DNA of 64,000 nucleotides from Microbacterium sp. BR1 (GCF_002812725.1 NZ_NMUN01000004.1:1116001-1180000); one strand, 5' to 3'; shown: positions 37,074 through 47,012, counted from the stretch's first letter. Translations and numbers: made by a program. The notes: generated by a model from the letters alone, not told the origin.

Positions 37074-38644
37074 GCACCGCCGAACGAGTCGTCGTGATCG
37101 GCGGGGGCATCGCGGGTCTCGCGACGGCCACGCTGCTGGCCGCGGACGGGCACTCCGTCACGCTGTTCGAGGCACGGGATGACCTGGGTGGCCGCGCCGG
37201 ATCGTGGGAGCGCGACGGCTTCCGCTTCGACACGGGACCGAGCTGGTATCTCATGCCCGAGGTGTTCGACCACTTCTTCCGGCTGCTCGGCACGAGTTCG
37301 GAGCGAGAACTCGACCTCGTCCGCCTGGACCCCGCGTATCGCGTCTACACGGAGGGCGACCCCGAGCCCCTCGAGATCCGGTCGGGCGTCGAACACGTCG
37401 CGGAGCTCTTCGAAGACATCGAACCCGGCTCGGGTGCCGTCCTGCGCGAGTACCTCGCGTCGGCGCAGGACGCCTACGAATTGGCCGTCACGCGGTTCCT
37501 CTACGACTCCTACGCCTCGACCACGGGCCTGCGGGATCCCGCACTGCTTCGTCGCCTGCCCCAGCTGCTCCCCCTGCTCACGCGCCCGCTGCACCGCCAT
37601 ATCGAGAGCCGTTTCCACGATCCTCGGCTGCGCCAGGTCCTCGGCTATCCCGCCGTCTTCCTCGGCGGTTCGCCGTTCGACGTGCCGAGCCTGTACCACC
37701 TCATGAGTCACCTCGACCTGGGCGATTCGGTCGCGTATCCGATGGGCGGGTTCACGACGATCATCGACGCGATCGCGCGCCTCGCCCGCGAGCGGGGCGT
37801 TGCGATCGAGACCGGCTCTCCGGTCGTCGCGATCGAAACCGCCGGTCCGCGGGCGGTCGGCGTCCGGGTTCAGGATGCCTCGGGTGCATCGCGCTTCGTA
37901 CCCGCCGACATCGTGGTGGGCGCCGGCGATCTCCATCATCTCGAGACCGAGCTGCTGCCGCCCGAGCGCCAGACGTATCCCGAGTCCTGGTGGAAGAAGC
38001 GCACGCCGAGCCCCGGCGCTCTGCTGCTGCTGCTCGGTGTCGAGGGCGAGCTCCCGCGCCTGGCGCACCACACGCTGGTCTTCACGCAGGACTGGCGCGG
38101 CAACTTCGATGCGATCTTCGGCGATGAGCCGTACGTGCCCGATCCGGCCTCGCTCTACGTCTGCCGCCCCAGCGCCACCGATCCGTCGGTCGCACCGGCC
38201 GGTCACGAGAACCTCTTCGTGCTCGTCCCGATGCCCGCGGACATCGCGCTCGGCCACGGCGGTGTCGACGGCACCGGCGACCCGCGCATCGAGGCCGCGG
38301 CCGATGCCGTGATCGATCAGATCGCCGCGTGGACGGGCATCCCCGACCTCGCCGACCGCATCGTCGTGCGTCGCACGATCGCGCCGGCCGACTTCGCGGC
38401 CGACCTGCACACCTGGCGCGGCAACTCCCTCGGGCTTTCGCACACGTTGCTCCAGAGCGCCGTATTCCGTCCGCGGAATGCCTCGCGCAGGGTCGACGGG
38501 CTGCTCTACGCCGGTGCCGATGTCCTGCCCGGCATCGGTCTGCCGATGTGCCTCATCTCGGCCGAGCTCGTGCTCAAGCGCGTGCGCGGCGACGACGGTG
38601 CGGGAAGGCTGCCGGAGCCGGTTCTCGACACCGTGGGAGACTGA
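37070..38644 (+). CDS. crtI: Phytoene desaturase
   Basis: 524 aa. The N-terminal FAD site is VVIGGGIAGLATATLLAADG with GGRAGSWERDGFRFDTGPSW, and the C-terminal CrtI signature is LLYAGADVLPGIGLPMCLIS. It converts phytoene to lycopene. AGGAG lies 8 nt before the ATG, which overlaps the crtB stop by 4 nt. Confidence 0.96.
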   Translation: MSTAERVVVIGGGIAGLATATLLAADGHSVTLFEARDDLGGRAGSWERDGFRFDTGPSWYLMPEVFDHFFRLLGTSSERELDLVRLDPAYRVYTEGDPEPLEIRSGVEHVAELFEDIEPGSGAVLREYLASAQDAYELAVTRFLYDSYASTTGLRDPALLRRLPQLLPLLTRPLHRHIESRFHDPRLRQVLGYPAVFLGGSPFDVPSLYHLMSHLDLGDSVAYPMGGFTTIIDAIARLARERGVAIETGSPVVAIETAGPRAVGVRVQDASGASRFVPADIVVGAGDLHHLETELLPPERQTYPESWWKKRTPSPGALLLLLGVEGELPRLAHHTLVFTQDWRGNFDAIFGDEPYVPDPASLYVCRPSATDPSVAPAGHENLFVLVPMPADIALGHGGVDGTGDPRIEAAADAVIDQIAAWTGIPDLADRIVVRRTIAPADFAADLHTWRGNSLGLSHTLLQSAVFRPRNASRRVDGLLYAGADVLPGIGLPMCLISAELVLKRVRGDDGAGRLPEPVLDTVGD

Positions 38645-38648
38645 ACGC

Positions 38649-39011
38649 GTGCCGGGCCTGTACCTTCTCGCGATCCTCGTCTCGACGGCGGGAATGGCCC
38701 TGATCGATCGCCGCTTCCGGCTCGCGTTCTGGGTCGCTCGCGGGCGCACGCTCGCGACCGTCGCGATCGGTGTCGCCTTCTTTCTCGCCTGGGACGCCGC
38801 GGGCATCATCAGCGGGGTATTCGTCAAGGGCGACAGCCCGCTCTACACGGGCATCGTCCTCGCTCCGGAACTGCCGGTCGAAGAGGTGTTCTTCCTCGCG
38901 TTCCTCTGCTATCTCGCTCTCGTCTGCGCGGCCGCCGGGATGCGCGTGCTCGGCCGCCGGGATGCCCCCGAAGCCCGAGCATCCGAAACCGAGGGAAGCG
39001 CCCGCGGATGA
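38649..39011 (+). CDS. crtYe: C50 carotenoid epsilon-cyclase subunit CrtYe
   Basis: 120 aa, three membrane helices. PVEEVFFLAF is the PxE(E/D)-type cyclase motif. C50 cyclases of actinobacteria are heterodimers of two such small proteins. A GTG starts 5 nt after crtI, and the end overlaps crtYf by 4 nt. Confidence 0.88.
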   Translation: MPGLYLLAILVSTAGMALIDRRFRLAFWVARGRTLATVAIGVAFFLAWDAAGIISGVFVKGDSPLYTGIVLAPELPVEEVFFLAFLCYLALVCAAAGMRVLGRRDAPEARASETEGSARG

Positions 39012-39313
39012 CATACCCGCTCATCGTCGTCCCGTTCCTGCTGCTCGCGGCCGTCGTCACGGCCGTCACGATCCGCCGCGAGCGATTCGGCCGGCGAATG
39101 GCCGCGTCCGCACTCGCCGCACTCGTCTTGCTGGCCCTCACGGCCGTCTTCGACAACATCATGATCGCGGCCGGGCTGTTCACCTACCCGAGCGAGCACC
39201 TGAGCGGTCTGCACATCGGGCTCGCTCCGATCGAGGACTTCTCGTACCCCCTCGCCGCCGCCTTCCTGATCCCGGCCGTCTGGACGCTCCTGACCCCGAG
39301 GAAGCCCGCATGA
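39008..39313 (+). CDS. crtYf: C50 carotenoid epsilon-cyclase subunit CrtYf
   Basis: 101 aa, about three membrane helices, with FDNIMIAAGLFTYP and APIEDFSYPLAAAF, the second subunit's motif. With CrtYe it closes both end rings of the C50 carotenoid. Both its ends overlap the neighbouring genes by 4 nt. Confidence 0.88.
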   Translation: MTYPLIVVPFLLLAAVVTAVTIRRERFGRRMAASALAALVLLALTAVFDNIMIAAGLFTYPSEHLSGLHIGLAPIEDFSYPLAAAFLIPAVWTLLTPRKPA

Positions 39314-40203
39314 GCGGGGCGGAGCGCATCGGTCTCGGCCGAGTCATCCGCACCCTCTTCGTGTCGTCCCGGCCGATCAGCTGGGTCAACACGGCATTTC
39401 CCTTCGCGGCCGCGTACCTGGTCGCGACGCGCCAGATCGATGGCGCCCTCATCGTCGGCACGATCTTCTTCCTGATCCCCTACAACCTCGCGATGTACGG
39501 CATCAACGACGTCTTCGACTACGAGTCCGACCTGCGCAACCCGCGCAAGGGCGGCGCGCACGGTGCCGTGCTGGATCGACGCCTGCATCCGGTCACCCTG
39601 TGGGCGGCGGGCCTGTCGTGCCTGCCCTTCGTCGTCTATCTCGTGTGGGTCGGAGCCCCCCTCTCGTGGCTCGTGCTGGCGACCAGCCTGTTCTTCGTCG
39701 TGTTCTACTCCGCTCCCCCGCTGCGCCTCAAAGAGGTTCCGTTCGCGGACTCGGTGACCTCGAGCATCCACTTCTTCTCGCCCGAAGTGTACGGCCTCGT
39801 TTTGGCGGGTGTCGTGTGGACACCGGGGCTGGTTGCGATCGTCGTCGCGTTCGCCCTCTGGGGCGTTGCTTCGCACGCCTTCGGCGCGGTGCAGGATGTC
39901 TCGGCCGACCGGCAAGCCGGAATCTCGTCCATCGCGACGGCGCGGGGCGCGGCCTGGACCGTTCGCTTCGCCCTGGTCTGCTACGCGCTCGCGGGCGTCG
40001 TGATGCTCGCCGCCGAGTGGCCCGGGCCGCTCGCCGGACTGCTCGTGATCCCGTACCTGGTCGCCGTATGGCCGTACCGGAGTGTCAGCGATGCTGCGTC
40101 GCACGAGGCCACGCGGGGCTGGCGCGCATTCCTGTGGATCAACCAGCTGGCGGGCTTCGGCGTCACGCTGCTGCTGATCTGGTGGTGGCTTCTCACCGGC
40201 TGA
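39310..40203 (+). CDS. crtEb: Lycopene elongase (prenyltransferase)
   Basis: 297 aa UbiA-family membrane prenyltransferase. The Asp-rich site is INDVFDYESD and a second is QDVSADRQAGISS. It adds C5 units to both ends of lycopene to give the C50 skeleton, the step that distinguishes decaprenoxanthin-type pathways. Last gene of the operon; a hairpin follows. Confidence 0.93.
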   Translation: MSGAERIGLGRVIRTLFVSSRPISWVNTAFPFAAAYLVATRQIDGALIVGTIFFLIPYNLAMYGINDVFDYESDLRNPRKGGAHGAVLDRRLHPVTLWAAGLSCLPFVVYLVWVGAPLSWLVLATSLFFVVFYSAPPLRLKEVPFADSVTSSIHFFSPEVYGLVLAGVVWTPGLVAIVVAFALWGVASHAFGAVQDVSADRQAGISSIATARGAAWTVRFALVCYALAGVVMLAAEWPGPLAGLLVIPYLVAVWPYRSVSDAASHEATRGWRAFLWINQLAGFGVTLLLIWWWLLTG

Positions 40204-40260
40204 CCCGGCCCGCCGCTCGCATCGACCACACCGGTCGTGTCGGCGGCCCGTGACGACGAA

Positions 40261-40289
40261 GACGGTGCCGCCCGAAGGGCGACACCGTC
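40261..40289. terminator. Bidirectional terminator between crtEb and the UPF0182 gene
   Basis: GACGGTG (40261-40267) pairs with CACCGTC (40283-40289), and CGCCC pairs with GGGCG inside, closed by a GAA loop. It lies between two convergent stop codons. Confidence 0.75.
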
Positions 40290-40303
40290 TCGTGCAAGGT
40301 GGA

Positions 40304-43231
40304 TCAGCCGGCGGACAGCGCGAGCAACCGGTCGATCGCGTCCGTCAGGCGGGCGTCCGCCGCGCCGAACGCGGCCCAGTCTCCCGCCTGCAGGGCCGCA
40401 TCGCGGTCCAGCATCGCCTGGCGAGCTTCATTGAGCAGCGCCTGCTCCTGGACGTCGACGGTCGACCCGCCGCCGTCCGAGGGGTTCGACGGCTGCGCGC
40501 TCGGGTCACCGGGCGTCGCGCTGGGGTCGGGTTCGACCGCGCCATCCCCCGCATCGGCGCCGGAGTCGCCACCGAAGAGCGTGTCGAGCGCCTCGTTCAG
40601 CGTGTCCTCGAAGGCGATCTCGTCGCCGAACGCGACGAGAACCTTCTGCAGGGTCGGCAGCTGCGTGCCACCGGACGACTGGACGAAGACGGGCTGCACG
40701 TACAGGAATCCGCCGCCGACCGGGAGGGTCAGGAGGTTTCCGTTGAGCACCTCGGACTGTCCCTGCCGCAACAGGTTGATCTGGGAGGAGACCACCGGGT
40801 CGGCGTTGAAGGTGTTCTGCACCTGGCCGGGGCCGGGCACCGTCGTATCGGCGCTCACGACGAGCATCCGCAGCTTGCCGTACCCCTCGGCCTTGACCCC
40901 GTTATCGGATCCGGCGTCGGCATCCACCGCGAGGTAACCCGTCAGGATGTTGCGCGACGCGGTGCCCGTTCCGGGCGGGATGAACGTCGTGAACATCGAG
41001 AACGACGGTGCCGTCTGGCCCGGCATCTGCATCGTGAGGTAGTACGGCGGCTGCAGGCGCGTCGAGGTCGAGTCCTGCGGATCCGTGGGCGTCGACCAGG
41101 CGTTGTCGCGCTGGTAGAACGACTGCGCGTCGTCGACGTGGTATTGGCCGAGCGTTGCTCGCTGCACCTTGAACAGATCGGTCGGGTATCGGACGTGGCT
41201 GACGAGTTCGGCCGACATCTCGCTGATCGGCTTGACCGTGCTGGGGTACACCTTCTGCCACGCCTGGATGAGCGGGTCTTCCGGGTCCCACGCGTACAGC
41301 GTCACGCTGCCGTCGTAGGCATCGACCGTCGCCTTGACCGAGTTGCGGATGTAGTTGATGTCGTCGATCGTGAACCGCGGCGTCGGGTTCGTCGTGTCGG
41401 CGATCGCGTCGGACAGGCTGACCGTGCGCGAATAGGGGAAGGTCGACGCGGTCGTGTATCCGTCGACGATCCAGACGATGCGGCCGTCGACGACGCTCGG
41501 GTACGGGTCGTTGTCGAGGTCGAGGTACGGCGCCGCCTTCTGAACACGGGTCTTCGGATCCCGGTCGTAGAGGATCTGCGAGTCCGCGTTGACGTAGTCC
41601 GAGAGCAGGATGTCGGTGGACTGGAACTTGAGCGCGTAGATCAGCTTGTCGAAGAGCGTGCCGATCTTCGGTCCGCCATCTCCGTCGAACGTGGTCTTCG
41701 TCTCGCTCTGGCCCTCAGAGCCGCGCGGGTAGTCGAGCTCCACGGGGGCCGTGCCCTCCGGCGCGCCGACGATGGAATACAGGGGTGATGCCTCACCGAA
41801 GTAGACGCGGGGCTCGAAGTTCTCGCTCTCGCTGAGGAATCCGGTCGCCGGGATGCCTCGCTCGAGGAAGACGGGGTTGCCGTCGGTCGTCCGCTGGTTG
41901 CCCGCGGCGACGACGAGGCCGTAGCCGTGCGTGTAGACGACGGTGCGGTTCTGCCACGTGCCCGCGGTGCCCAGGGCATCCATGTCCAGTTCACGTACCG
42001 AGACCACCGTGTCCTGCGACTTGCCGTCGATCTCGTAGCGGTCGACATCGAGCGGGTCGGTGAACTGGTAGTAGGCGCGGAACTGCTCGAGCTGGCGAAC
42101 CGTCGGGCTGATGATCGCGGGGTCCATGATGCGGATGGACGCTGTCGTCTGCGCGTCCGCGCGCAACGCGCCGGGCTCGGCAGCCGTCACGGCGGTCGTC
42201 TCGGTCTTCTCGAGTCCATCGATGCCGTAGGCGACCTTGGTCATGTCGAGGTTCCGCTCGATGTACTGCTGCTCGAGCGAGAACTCGTTCGGCGCGACCT
42301 GGAAACGATCGACGATCCAGGGATAGCCGACTCCGACGACGATCGCCGAGACGATCAGGAGGGCCGTGCCGATCAGCGGGAAGCGCCAGCGACCGATGAT
42401 GGCCGTGACGAAGAAGAGCAGCGCGACGAATGCGGCGATGCCCGCCAGGATCGCCTGTCCGGGGATGACCGCGTTGACGCCCGTGTAGCCGGGGCCCGTG
42501 ATCAGGTCGCCCGTTTCGCTCAGCGTCTTGTAGCGGTCGAGCCACAGGCTGGCCGCCTGGGCGACCAGGTAGAGCCCCGCGAGGATCGCGAGCTGGATGC
42601 GTGCGGACTTCGAGATCCGCAGCTCCCAGCGCCCGCCCTCGCGCTGGCCCACGCGCACGGAGCCGTAGAGGTACGAGACGACGGCGGTCAGGCCGAGGCA
42701 GATCAGCAGGATGGCGGAGGCGAAACCGAGCGCTGCGCTGTAGAACGGCATCGCGAACAGATAGAAGCCGGTGTCGAGACCGAACTGCGGGTCCGTCATG
42801 TCGGTGGTGACGCCATTCATCCACAGCCAGACGGTCTCCCACTGGGTCGACGCCGAGAAGCCCGCGAAGAAACCGAAGAAGACGGGGATTCCCCACATCG
42901 CCAGGCGCCGGAGGGGTTCGACGACCTCTTGGTAGCGATCGAGCTGGCTCGACAGCCGCGCGTACACCGGACGGAGCCGGTAGGCGAGCTGGATCGTCAG
43001 CCAGACCGGGATGGCCATGGCGAGGAACCCGATGACGAACATCGTCGCGCGGGCGAGCCACTGCGTCACCAGCACCGAGTCGAACCCGATCTGCCGGTAC
43101 CACATGAAGTCTGCGTACAGGGAAGCGAAGATGAAGAACCCGACGAGCAGTACCGCGATGATGACCAGAGAAATGGTCACGACGCGTCGTGTAGTGCGGG
43201 GGGCCGCTGGCTTCGAGGAAGTCGTGGTCAC
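40304..43231 (-). CDS. UPF0182-family large membrane protein
   Basis: 975 aa. About seven helices in the first 320 residues (MTTTSSKPAA ... LYADFMWYRQIGFDSV), then a large extracytoplasmic domain and a Pro/Ser/Gly/Asp-rich segment (about 880-935) before a final helical stretch. This is the actinobacterial/cyanobacterial UPF0182 family, function unknown. TAGACT lies 6 nt before the GTG start (leaderless). The gene beyond it (PDZ protease) is in the same direction, a common arrangement. Confidence 0.9.
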   Translation of the reverse strand: MTTTSSKPAAPRTTRRVVTISLVIIAVLLVGFFIFASLYADFMWYRQIGFDSVLVTQWLARATMFVIGFLAMAIPVWLTIQLAYRLRPVYARLSSQLDRYQEVVEPLRRLAMWGIPVFFGFFAGFSASTQWETVWLWMNGVTTDMTDPQFGLDTGFYLFAMPFYSAALGFASAILLICLGLTAVVSYLYGSVRVGQREGGRWELRISKSARIQLAILAGLYLVAQAASLWLDRYKTLSETGDLITGPGYTGVNAVIPGQAILAGIAAFVALLFFVTAIIGRWRFPLIGTALLIVSAIVVGVGYPWIVDRFQVAPNEFSLEQQYIERNLDMTKVAYGIDGLEKTETTAVTAAEPGALRADAQTTASIRIMDPAIISPTVRQLEQFRAYYQFTDPLDVDRYEIDGKSQDTVVSVRELDMDALGTAGTWQNRTVVYTHGYGLVVAAGNQRTTDGNPVFLERGIPATGFLSESENFEPRVYFGEASPLYSIVGAPEGTAPVELDYPRGSEGQSETKTTFDGDGGPKIGTLFDKLIYALKFQSTDILLSDYVNADSQILYDRDPKTRVQKAAPYLDLDNDPYPSVVDGRIVWIVDGYTTASTFPYSRTVSLSDAIADTTNPTPRFTIDDINYIRNSVKATVDAYDGSVTLYAWDPEDPLIQAWQKVYPSTVKPISEMSAELVSHVRYPTDLFKVQRATLGQYHVDDAQSFYQRDNAWSTPTDPQDSTSTRLQPPYYLTMQMPGQTAPSFSMFTTFIPPGTGTASRNILTGYLAVDADAGSDNGVKAEGYGKLRMLVVSADTTVPGPGQVQNTFNADPVVSSQINLLRQGQSEVLNGNLLTLPVGGGFLYVQPVFVQSSGGTQLPTLQKVLVAFGDEIAFEDTLNEALDTLFGGDSGADAGDGAVEPDPSATPGDPSAQPSNPSDGGGSTVDVQEQALLNEARQAMLDRDAALQAGDWAAFGAADARLTDAIDRLLALSAG

Positions 43232-43331
43232 TCCACCAGTCTAGGCGCCCGGTTTCGCGCGCAGTCCGTGCGCAGACCGGGAGAAGGCCGGGTAACCGGC
43301 CACGTTTCGATTACGGCGGCGTCATCGCGCG

Positions 43332-44450
43332 TCAAGGAACAGCGCACGCGGGGAGCGCATCGAGGTCCCCGCCGTCGCGAACGGCGTCGAGCGCGGTGAT
43401 CGCATCATCGAGCTCGGCCACCGAGAACACGCGCAGGCCGGACGGGATGTGCCCCACGACCTCGTCGCAGTTCGCCGCCGGCGCCAGGAAGTACTCCGCC
43501 CCCGCTCCCCGTGCTCCGTAGAGCTTCTGTCGGATGCCGCCGATCGGGCCGACGACGCCGTCCGCCGTGATCGTTCCGGTGCCGGCCACCTGGCGCCCGC
43601 CGTTCAGCTCGTCGGGGGTCATGGTGTCGATGATGCCGAGGGCGAACATCAGGCCGGCGCTCGGTCCGCCCACGTTGTCGAGCTGGATCGTGACCTGGAC
43701 CGGGAAGTCGTAGTCGAGGATCGTGGACACGCCGATCTGCCAGGCGGAATCGTCCTCGCTGTAGACGGGACTCACCTCGACGGTCTGCTCGGCGCCGCCG
43801 CGCTCGATCGTCAGAGCGACGGGCGCCCCGTCCCCCTGCTGAATGATGTCGCGCAGTTGTGTGACGTCGCTGATGGGCTGCCCGTTCGCGGCGGTGACGA
43901 CGTCGTCCGCCCGGAGCACACCCTCGGCCGGAGAACCCTCGGGCAGCGAGTGGATCCGTACGCGCGAGTCGACCTCGTATCCGAGTTCGCGCAGCGCCGC
44001 CACGGTGGCCTCGTGCTGCGAGTCCACCATCAGCTGCGCGTTCTGCTCAGTGCGCTGCTCGCTCGTCTGGCCCGCGGGGAACACCGAGTCGAGCGGGACG
44101 ACGGCTCGGGAGCGGTCGAACCAGGCCCCGATGAGCTCGAGCCACGTGGGGGTCCGCTCGCGATTCCCCACCACCTGGACGGTCGTCAGGTCGAGCGCGC
44201 CCGTGGTGTCGAACGTCTCGGCGCCCTCCACCTCGATGAGCGGAACGGCGGTCCCGTCCGCGCCGGTAGCCGTCCCGAGCGTGTTGTACACGGGTCCGGG
44301 CTGTTGGATCACGTATCCGGTGGGCAGGAACGTCAGGGCCGCCAGGCACACAAGGGCAACCGCGAGCGCGATGATGCCGACCCGGGTCGACCGCCGCAGC
44401 GGCGGTCGCTGCGCGGGCACGACCTGGAGGTTCTCGTCGAACAGCGCCAC
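43332..44450 (-). CDS. PDZ domain and Lon-type (S16) protease, YlbL-like
   Basis: 372 aa. One N-terminal membrane helix (about 24-46), then a PDZ domain (LPEGSPAEGVLRADDVVTAANGQ), then an S16 protease fold with the catalytic Ser in VGGPSAGLMFAL and Lys in IGGIRQKLYGA. Such proteins face outside the membrane and degrade or process membrane-associated substrates. The GTG start follows AAAGG. It is divergent from the zincin-fold gene, sharing a 153-nt promoter region. Confidence 0.9.
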   Translation of the reverse strand: MALFDENLQVVPAQRPPLRRSTRVGIIALAVALVCLAALTFLPTGYVIQQPGPVYNTLGTATGADGTAVPLIEVEGAETFDTTGALDLTTVQVVGNRERTPTWLELIGAWFDRSRAVVPLDSVFPAGQTSEQRTEQNAQLMVDSQHEATVAALRELGYEVDSRVRIHSLPEGSPAEGVLRADDVVTAANGQPISDVTQLRDIIQQGDGAPVALTIERGGAEQTVEVSPVYSEDDSAWQIGVSTILDYDFPVQVTIQLDNVGGPSAGLMFALGIIDTMTPDELNGGRQVAGTGTITADGVVGPIGGIRQKLYGARGAGAEYFLAPAANCDEVVGHIPSGLRVFSVAELDDAITALDAVRDGGDLDALPACAVP

Positions 44451-44603
44451 GGTGGGACCTTTCTTCGCTCGCCCGGGAGGGAGCGGGACTTCGGGCGCCG
44501 TTCGCGAACGGCGTAAGCAATGCGGGCTCGACCCCGGCGGGGTCACAGTCGGCTGCGACTAGCGTAGAACCACCCACCCGAACGACGCTGAAAGGCGGCT
44601 GAA

Positions 44604-46001
44604 GTGCCTGGCGACGAGAACCCCGAGGAAGACTTCGAAGAGCTCCTGCGTCGCATGCTGGGCGGCGGCGGGCAGATCGATCCCGCTCAGTTCGAACGGC
44701 TCACCGGCATGCCGCTGGACCCCGCCATGATGGCCATGGTTCAGCAGCAGTTGCGCGGCGCGATGGCGGCCGGGGACGGCATCCCGTGGGGTGTCGCGGA
44801 GCAGCAGGCACTGCAGCTCGCCCGGAGCGGCGGGCTGAGCGTGACCGATGGCGACCGCGTCGACCTGGACGGTGCGCTGACGCTCGCGAACCTGTGGCTG
44901 AGCGAGGCGACCGTCATCTCGGACCTCGCGCAGAGCCCCCGCATCATGACGCGTGCCGAGTGGGTCACCGCGACGCTTCCCGTCTGGCAGGAGTTCGCCG
45001 AACCCGTCGCGACGAGCATCACGGATGCCTTGACGCGCACCCTTGCCGAGCAGGCACCGGAAGAGCTCAAGCCGCTGCTGCAGGGCGCCGGCAAGGTCAT
45101 GCGCTCACTCGGCGGTTCGCTCTTCGCGACCCAGCTCGGCCAGGTCGTCGGTCAGCTCTCGACCGAGGTGATCAGCGGCGGCGACGTCGGCATCCCCGTG
45201 ATGCCCGCCGGTGAGGCGGCGATCCTGCCGCAGAACTTCGCCGATTTCGGTCGCGACCTCGACATCGCCGAGGATCAGCTCGCGCTGGCCGCGGCGGTGC
45301 GCGAGCTCGCCCACGCCCGTCTCTTCCGCCACGCGAAGTGGCTGCGCCTGCACGTCCTGTCGCAGGTGACCGAGTTCGCCCGCGGCATCGACGTCGACAC
45401 GGACGCACTGGAGGACCTCGCGTCGCGCTTCGACCCCTCGCGCCCGGACGAACTGCGGACGGCGCTCGAGAGCGGCGCCCTGCTGCCCGAGCACACCGAG
45501 GCCCAGCGGGCCGCCCTGTCCCGTCTCGAGAACCTGCTCGCGACCGTCGAGGGTTGGGTCGACGTCGTCACGGAAGATGCGACGGCGCGCCTGCCCAAGG
45601 CCGCCGCGATCGCCGAGACCGTTCGCCGCCGCCGCGCCGCGGGCGGGCCCGCGGAGCAGGCGCTGGCCTCGCTCGTCGGGCTGGAGCTGCGGCCGCGGCG
45701 CCTGCGCGAAGCGGCGGCGATGTGGCGGGCCATCACGAATGCGGTCGGCGTGGAGGCACGCGATTCGCTATGGGACTACGCGGACTTCATGCCCACGTCG
45801 GAAGACATCGACGACCCCTCACGGATCATCGAGACGCTCCGTCGCCGCGCGCTCGGTGACGCGGCGCCCGAGGCGGAGCTCGACGAGCTGGACGACGCGA
45901 TCGCCCGCATTCTGGCCGGTGAAGAATCGGCCGATCCGCGCTCGGACCCCGACGCGGGGCCGGACGAGCAATCCGAGGACGGCACGAACCCCGAGCGCTG
46001 A
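44604..46001 (+). CDS. Zincin-fold protein (DUF2342 / putative zinc-dependent metalloprotease)
   Basis: 465 aa helical protein of the actinobacterial DUF2342 family (LRGAMAAGDGIPWG; GGSLFATQLGQVVGQLS; PAGEAAILPQNFADFGRDL). Family members are called zinc proteases or F420-associated hydrolases. The signature here is VRELAHARLFRHAKWL, that is RELAH where HExxH is expected, so activity is doubtful. The GTG follows AAAGG; the Asp/Glu-rich C-terminus is disordered. A UPF0182-YlbL-DUF2342 group is common in this phylum. Confidence 0.75.
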   Translation: MPGDENPEEDFEELLRRMLGGGGQIDPAQFERLTGMPLDPAMMAMVQQQLRGAMAAGDGIPWGVAEQQALQLARSGGLSVTDGDRVDLDGALTLANLWLSEATVISDLAQSPRIMTRAEWVTATLPVWQEFAEPVATSITDALTRTLAEQAPEELKPLLQGAGKVMRSLGGSLFATQLGQVVGQLSTEVISGGDVGIPVMPAGEAAILPQNFADFGRDLDIAEDQLALAAAVRELAHARLFRHAKWLRLHVLSQVTEFARGIDVDTDALEDLASRFDPSRPDELRTALESGALLPEHTEAQRAALSRLENLLATVEGWVDVVTEDATARLPKAAAIAETVRRRRAAGGPAEQALASLVGLELRPRRLREAAAMWRAITNAVGVEARDSLWDYADFMPTSEDIDDPSRIIETLRRRALGDAAPEAELDELDDAIARILAGEESADPRSDPDAGPDEQSEDGTNPER

Positions 46002-46115
46002 GGTGGCGACGGGGGCCGACACCGCCCGTCCTCCACAGGGCTCCCCGACCGTCACCTGTCGCCGCACCCTGTGGAATCTCGCGGCCGGACTCGACCCAGA
46101 CGACACAATCGCGGA

Positions 46116-47012
46116 ATGACCGTGATGCTTCGCCTCGATCCGACCCGTACCCCGCTGTGGCGCGATGCGACCACGATGCAGCTCGGTGAACACGCTCAGA
46201 CGCGGTTGACGGATGTCTCACCCTGGCAGGAGCGGCTGCTGTTCGAGCTCACCCGGGGTCTGCCCGAGTCGGGTCTCGACGTGTGGGCGGACCTCAAGCG
46301 GGTTCACCCGCGAGAGGTCCGCGCTTTTCTCGCCCGTCTGGGCGACGCGCTGACACGCACCGACCTCGAGAGCCGGAGCGCGCCGGGCGGCATCCTGCTC
46401 GAGGCGCCGCGGGGCGGCTCGAGCGATCCGGTCGTCGTCGCCATGCGGATGGCGCTGGAAGCGTCCGGGTACTCGGTCACGGTCGTCGAAGAAGCGGACC
46501 CCGGCGAACACGATCGCGCCGCGGCCGAGGCATCCGGTGCGGATCTCGTCGTCCTTGTCGCCCGACACGTCCTCGACCCGCGGCGGGCATCGCCGCACCT
46601 GCGCGCCGATCGCGTTCACCTGCCCGTTCTGGTCGGCGGAGCCGGGATCGTCGTCGGCCCCCTCATCGTGCCCGGCGTGACGGCTTGCATCACCTGCCTG
46701 CACCTCGAACGCCGCGACGCCGATCGCGCCTGGCCGATGCTCGCCCTCCAGCTGCTCTCGGCCGGAGCGCCCGTGCCCGCGCCCGAACTCGTCCACGAGA
46801 GCGCGGCCGCACTGGTCCGAATCCTCGCGGACCCCGGCGGCGCGGAGGGATGTTCGGTGACGCTTACCGCGGGGGGCGAGCGCCGACGGATGACGCACCG
46901 GCCGCACGATGAGTGCGGATGCCGAGCTCCTGAAGGAAACGTGACGGCTCCCGCTCAGCTCTCCCGTTCCCGGCAGACCACGACAACGAGACAGACCGCC
47001 GTGCCCGCGTGA
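46116..47012 (+). CDS. Cyclodehydratase / ThiF-like orphan protein
   Basis: 298 aa. It has the layout of actinobacterial proteins annotated as cyclodehydratase or TOMM leader-peptide-binding protein: an N-terminal winged-helix-like part (TPLWRDATTMQLGEH), a Rossmann-like centre, a zinc-type pair in GVTACITCLHLERRDADRAWP and a C-terminal DECGC. No precursor peptide or partner cyclase is nearby. The ATG (MTVMLRLDP) has CACAAT 6 nt upstream. The last 149 nt overlap uvrD2 on the other strand. Assignment is tentative. Confidence 0.6.
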   Translation: MTVMLRLDPTRTPLWRDATTMQLGEHAQTRLTDVSPWQERLLFELTRGLPESGLDVWADLKRVHPREVRAFLARLGDALTRTDLESRSAPGGILLEAPRGGSSDPVVVAMRMALEASGYSVTVVEEADPGEHDRAAAEASGADLVVLVARHVLDPRRASPHLRADRVHLPVLVGGAGIVVGPLIVPGVTACITCLHLERRDADRAWPMLALQLLSAGAPVPAPELVHESAAALVRILADPGGAEGCSVTLTAGGERRRMTHRPHDECGCRAPEGNVTAPAQLSRSRQTTTTRQTAVPA

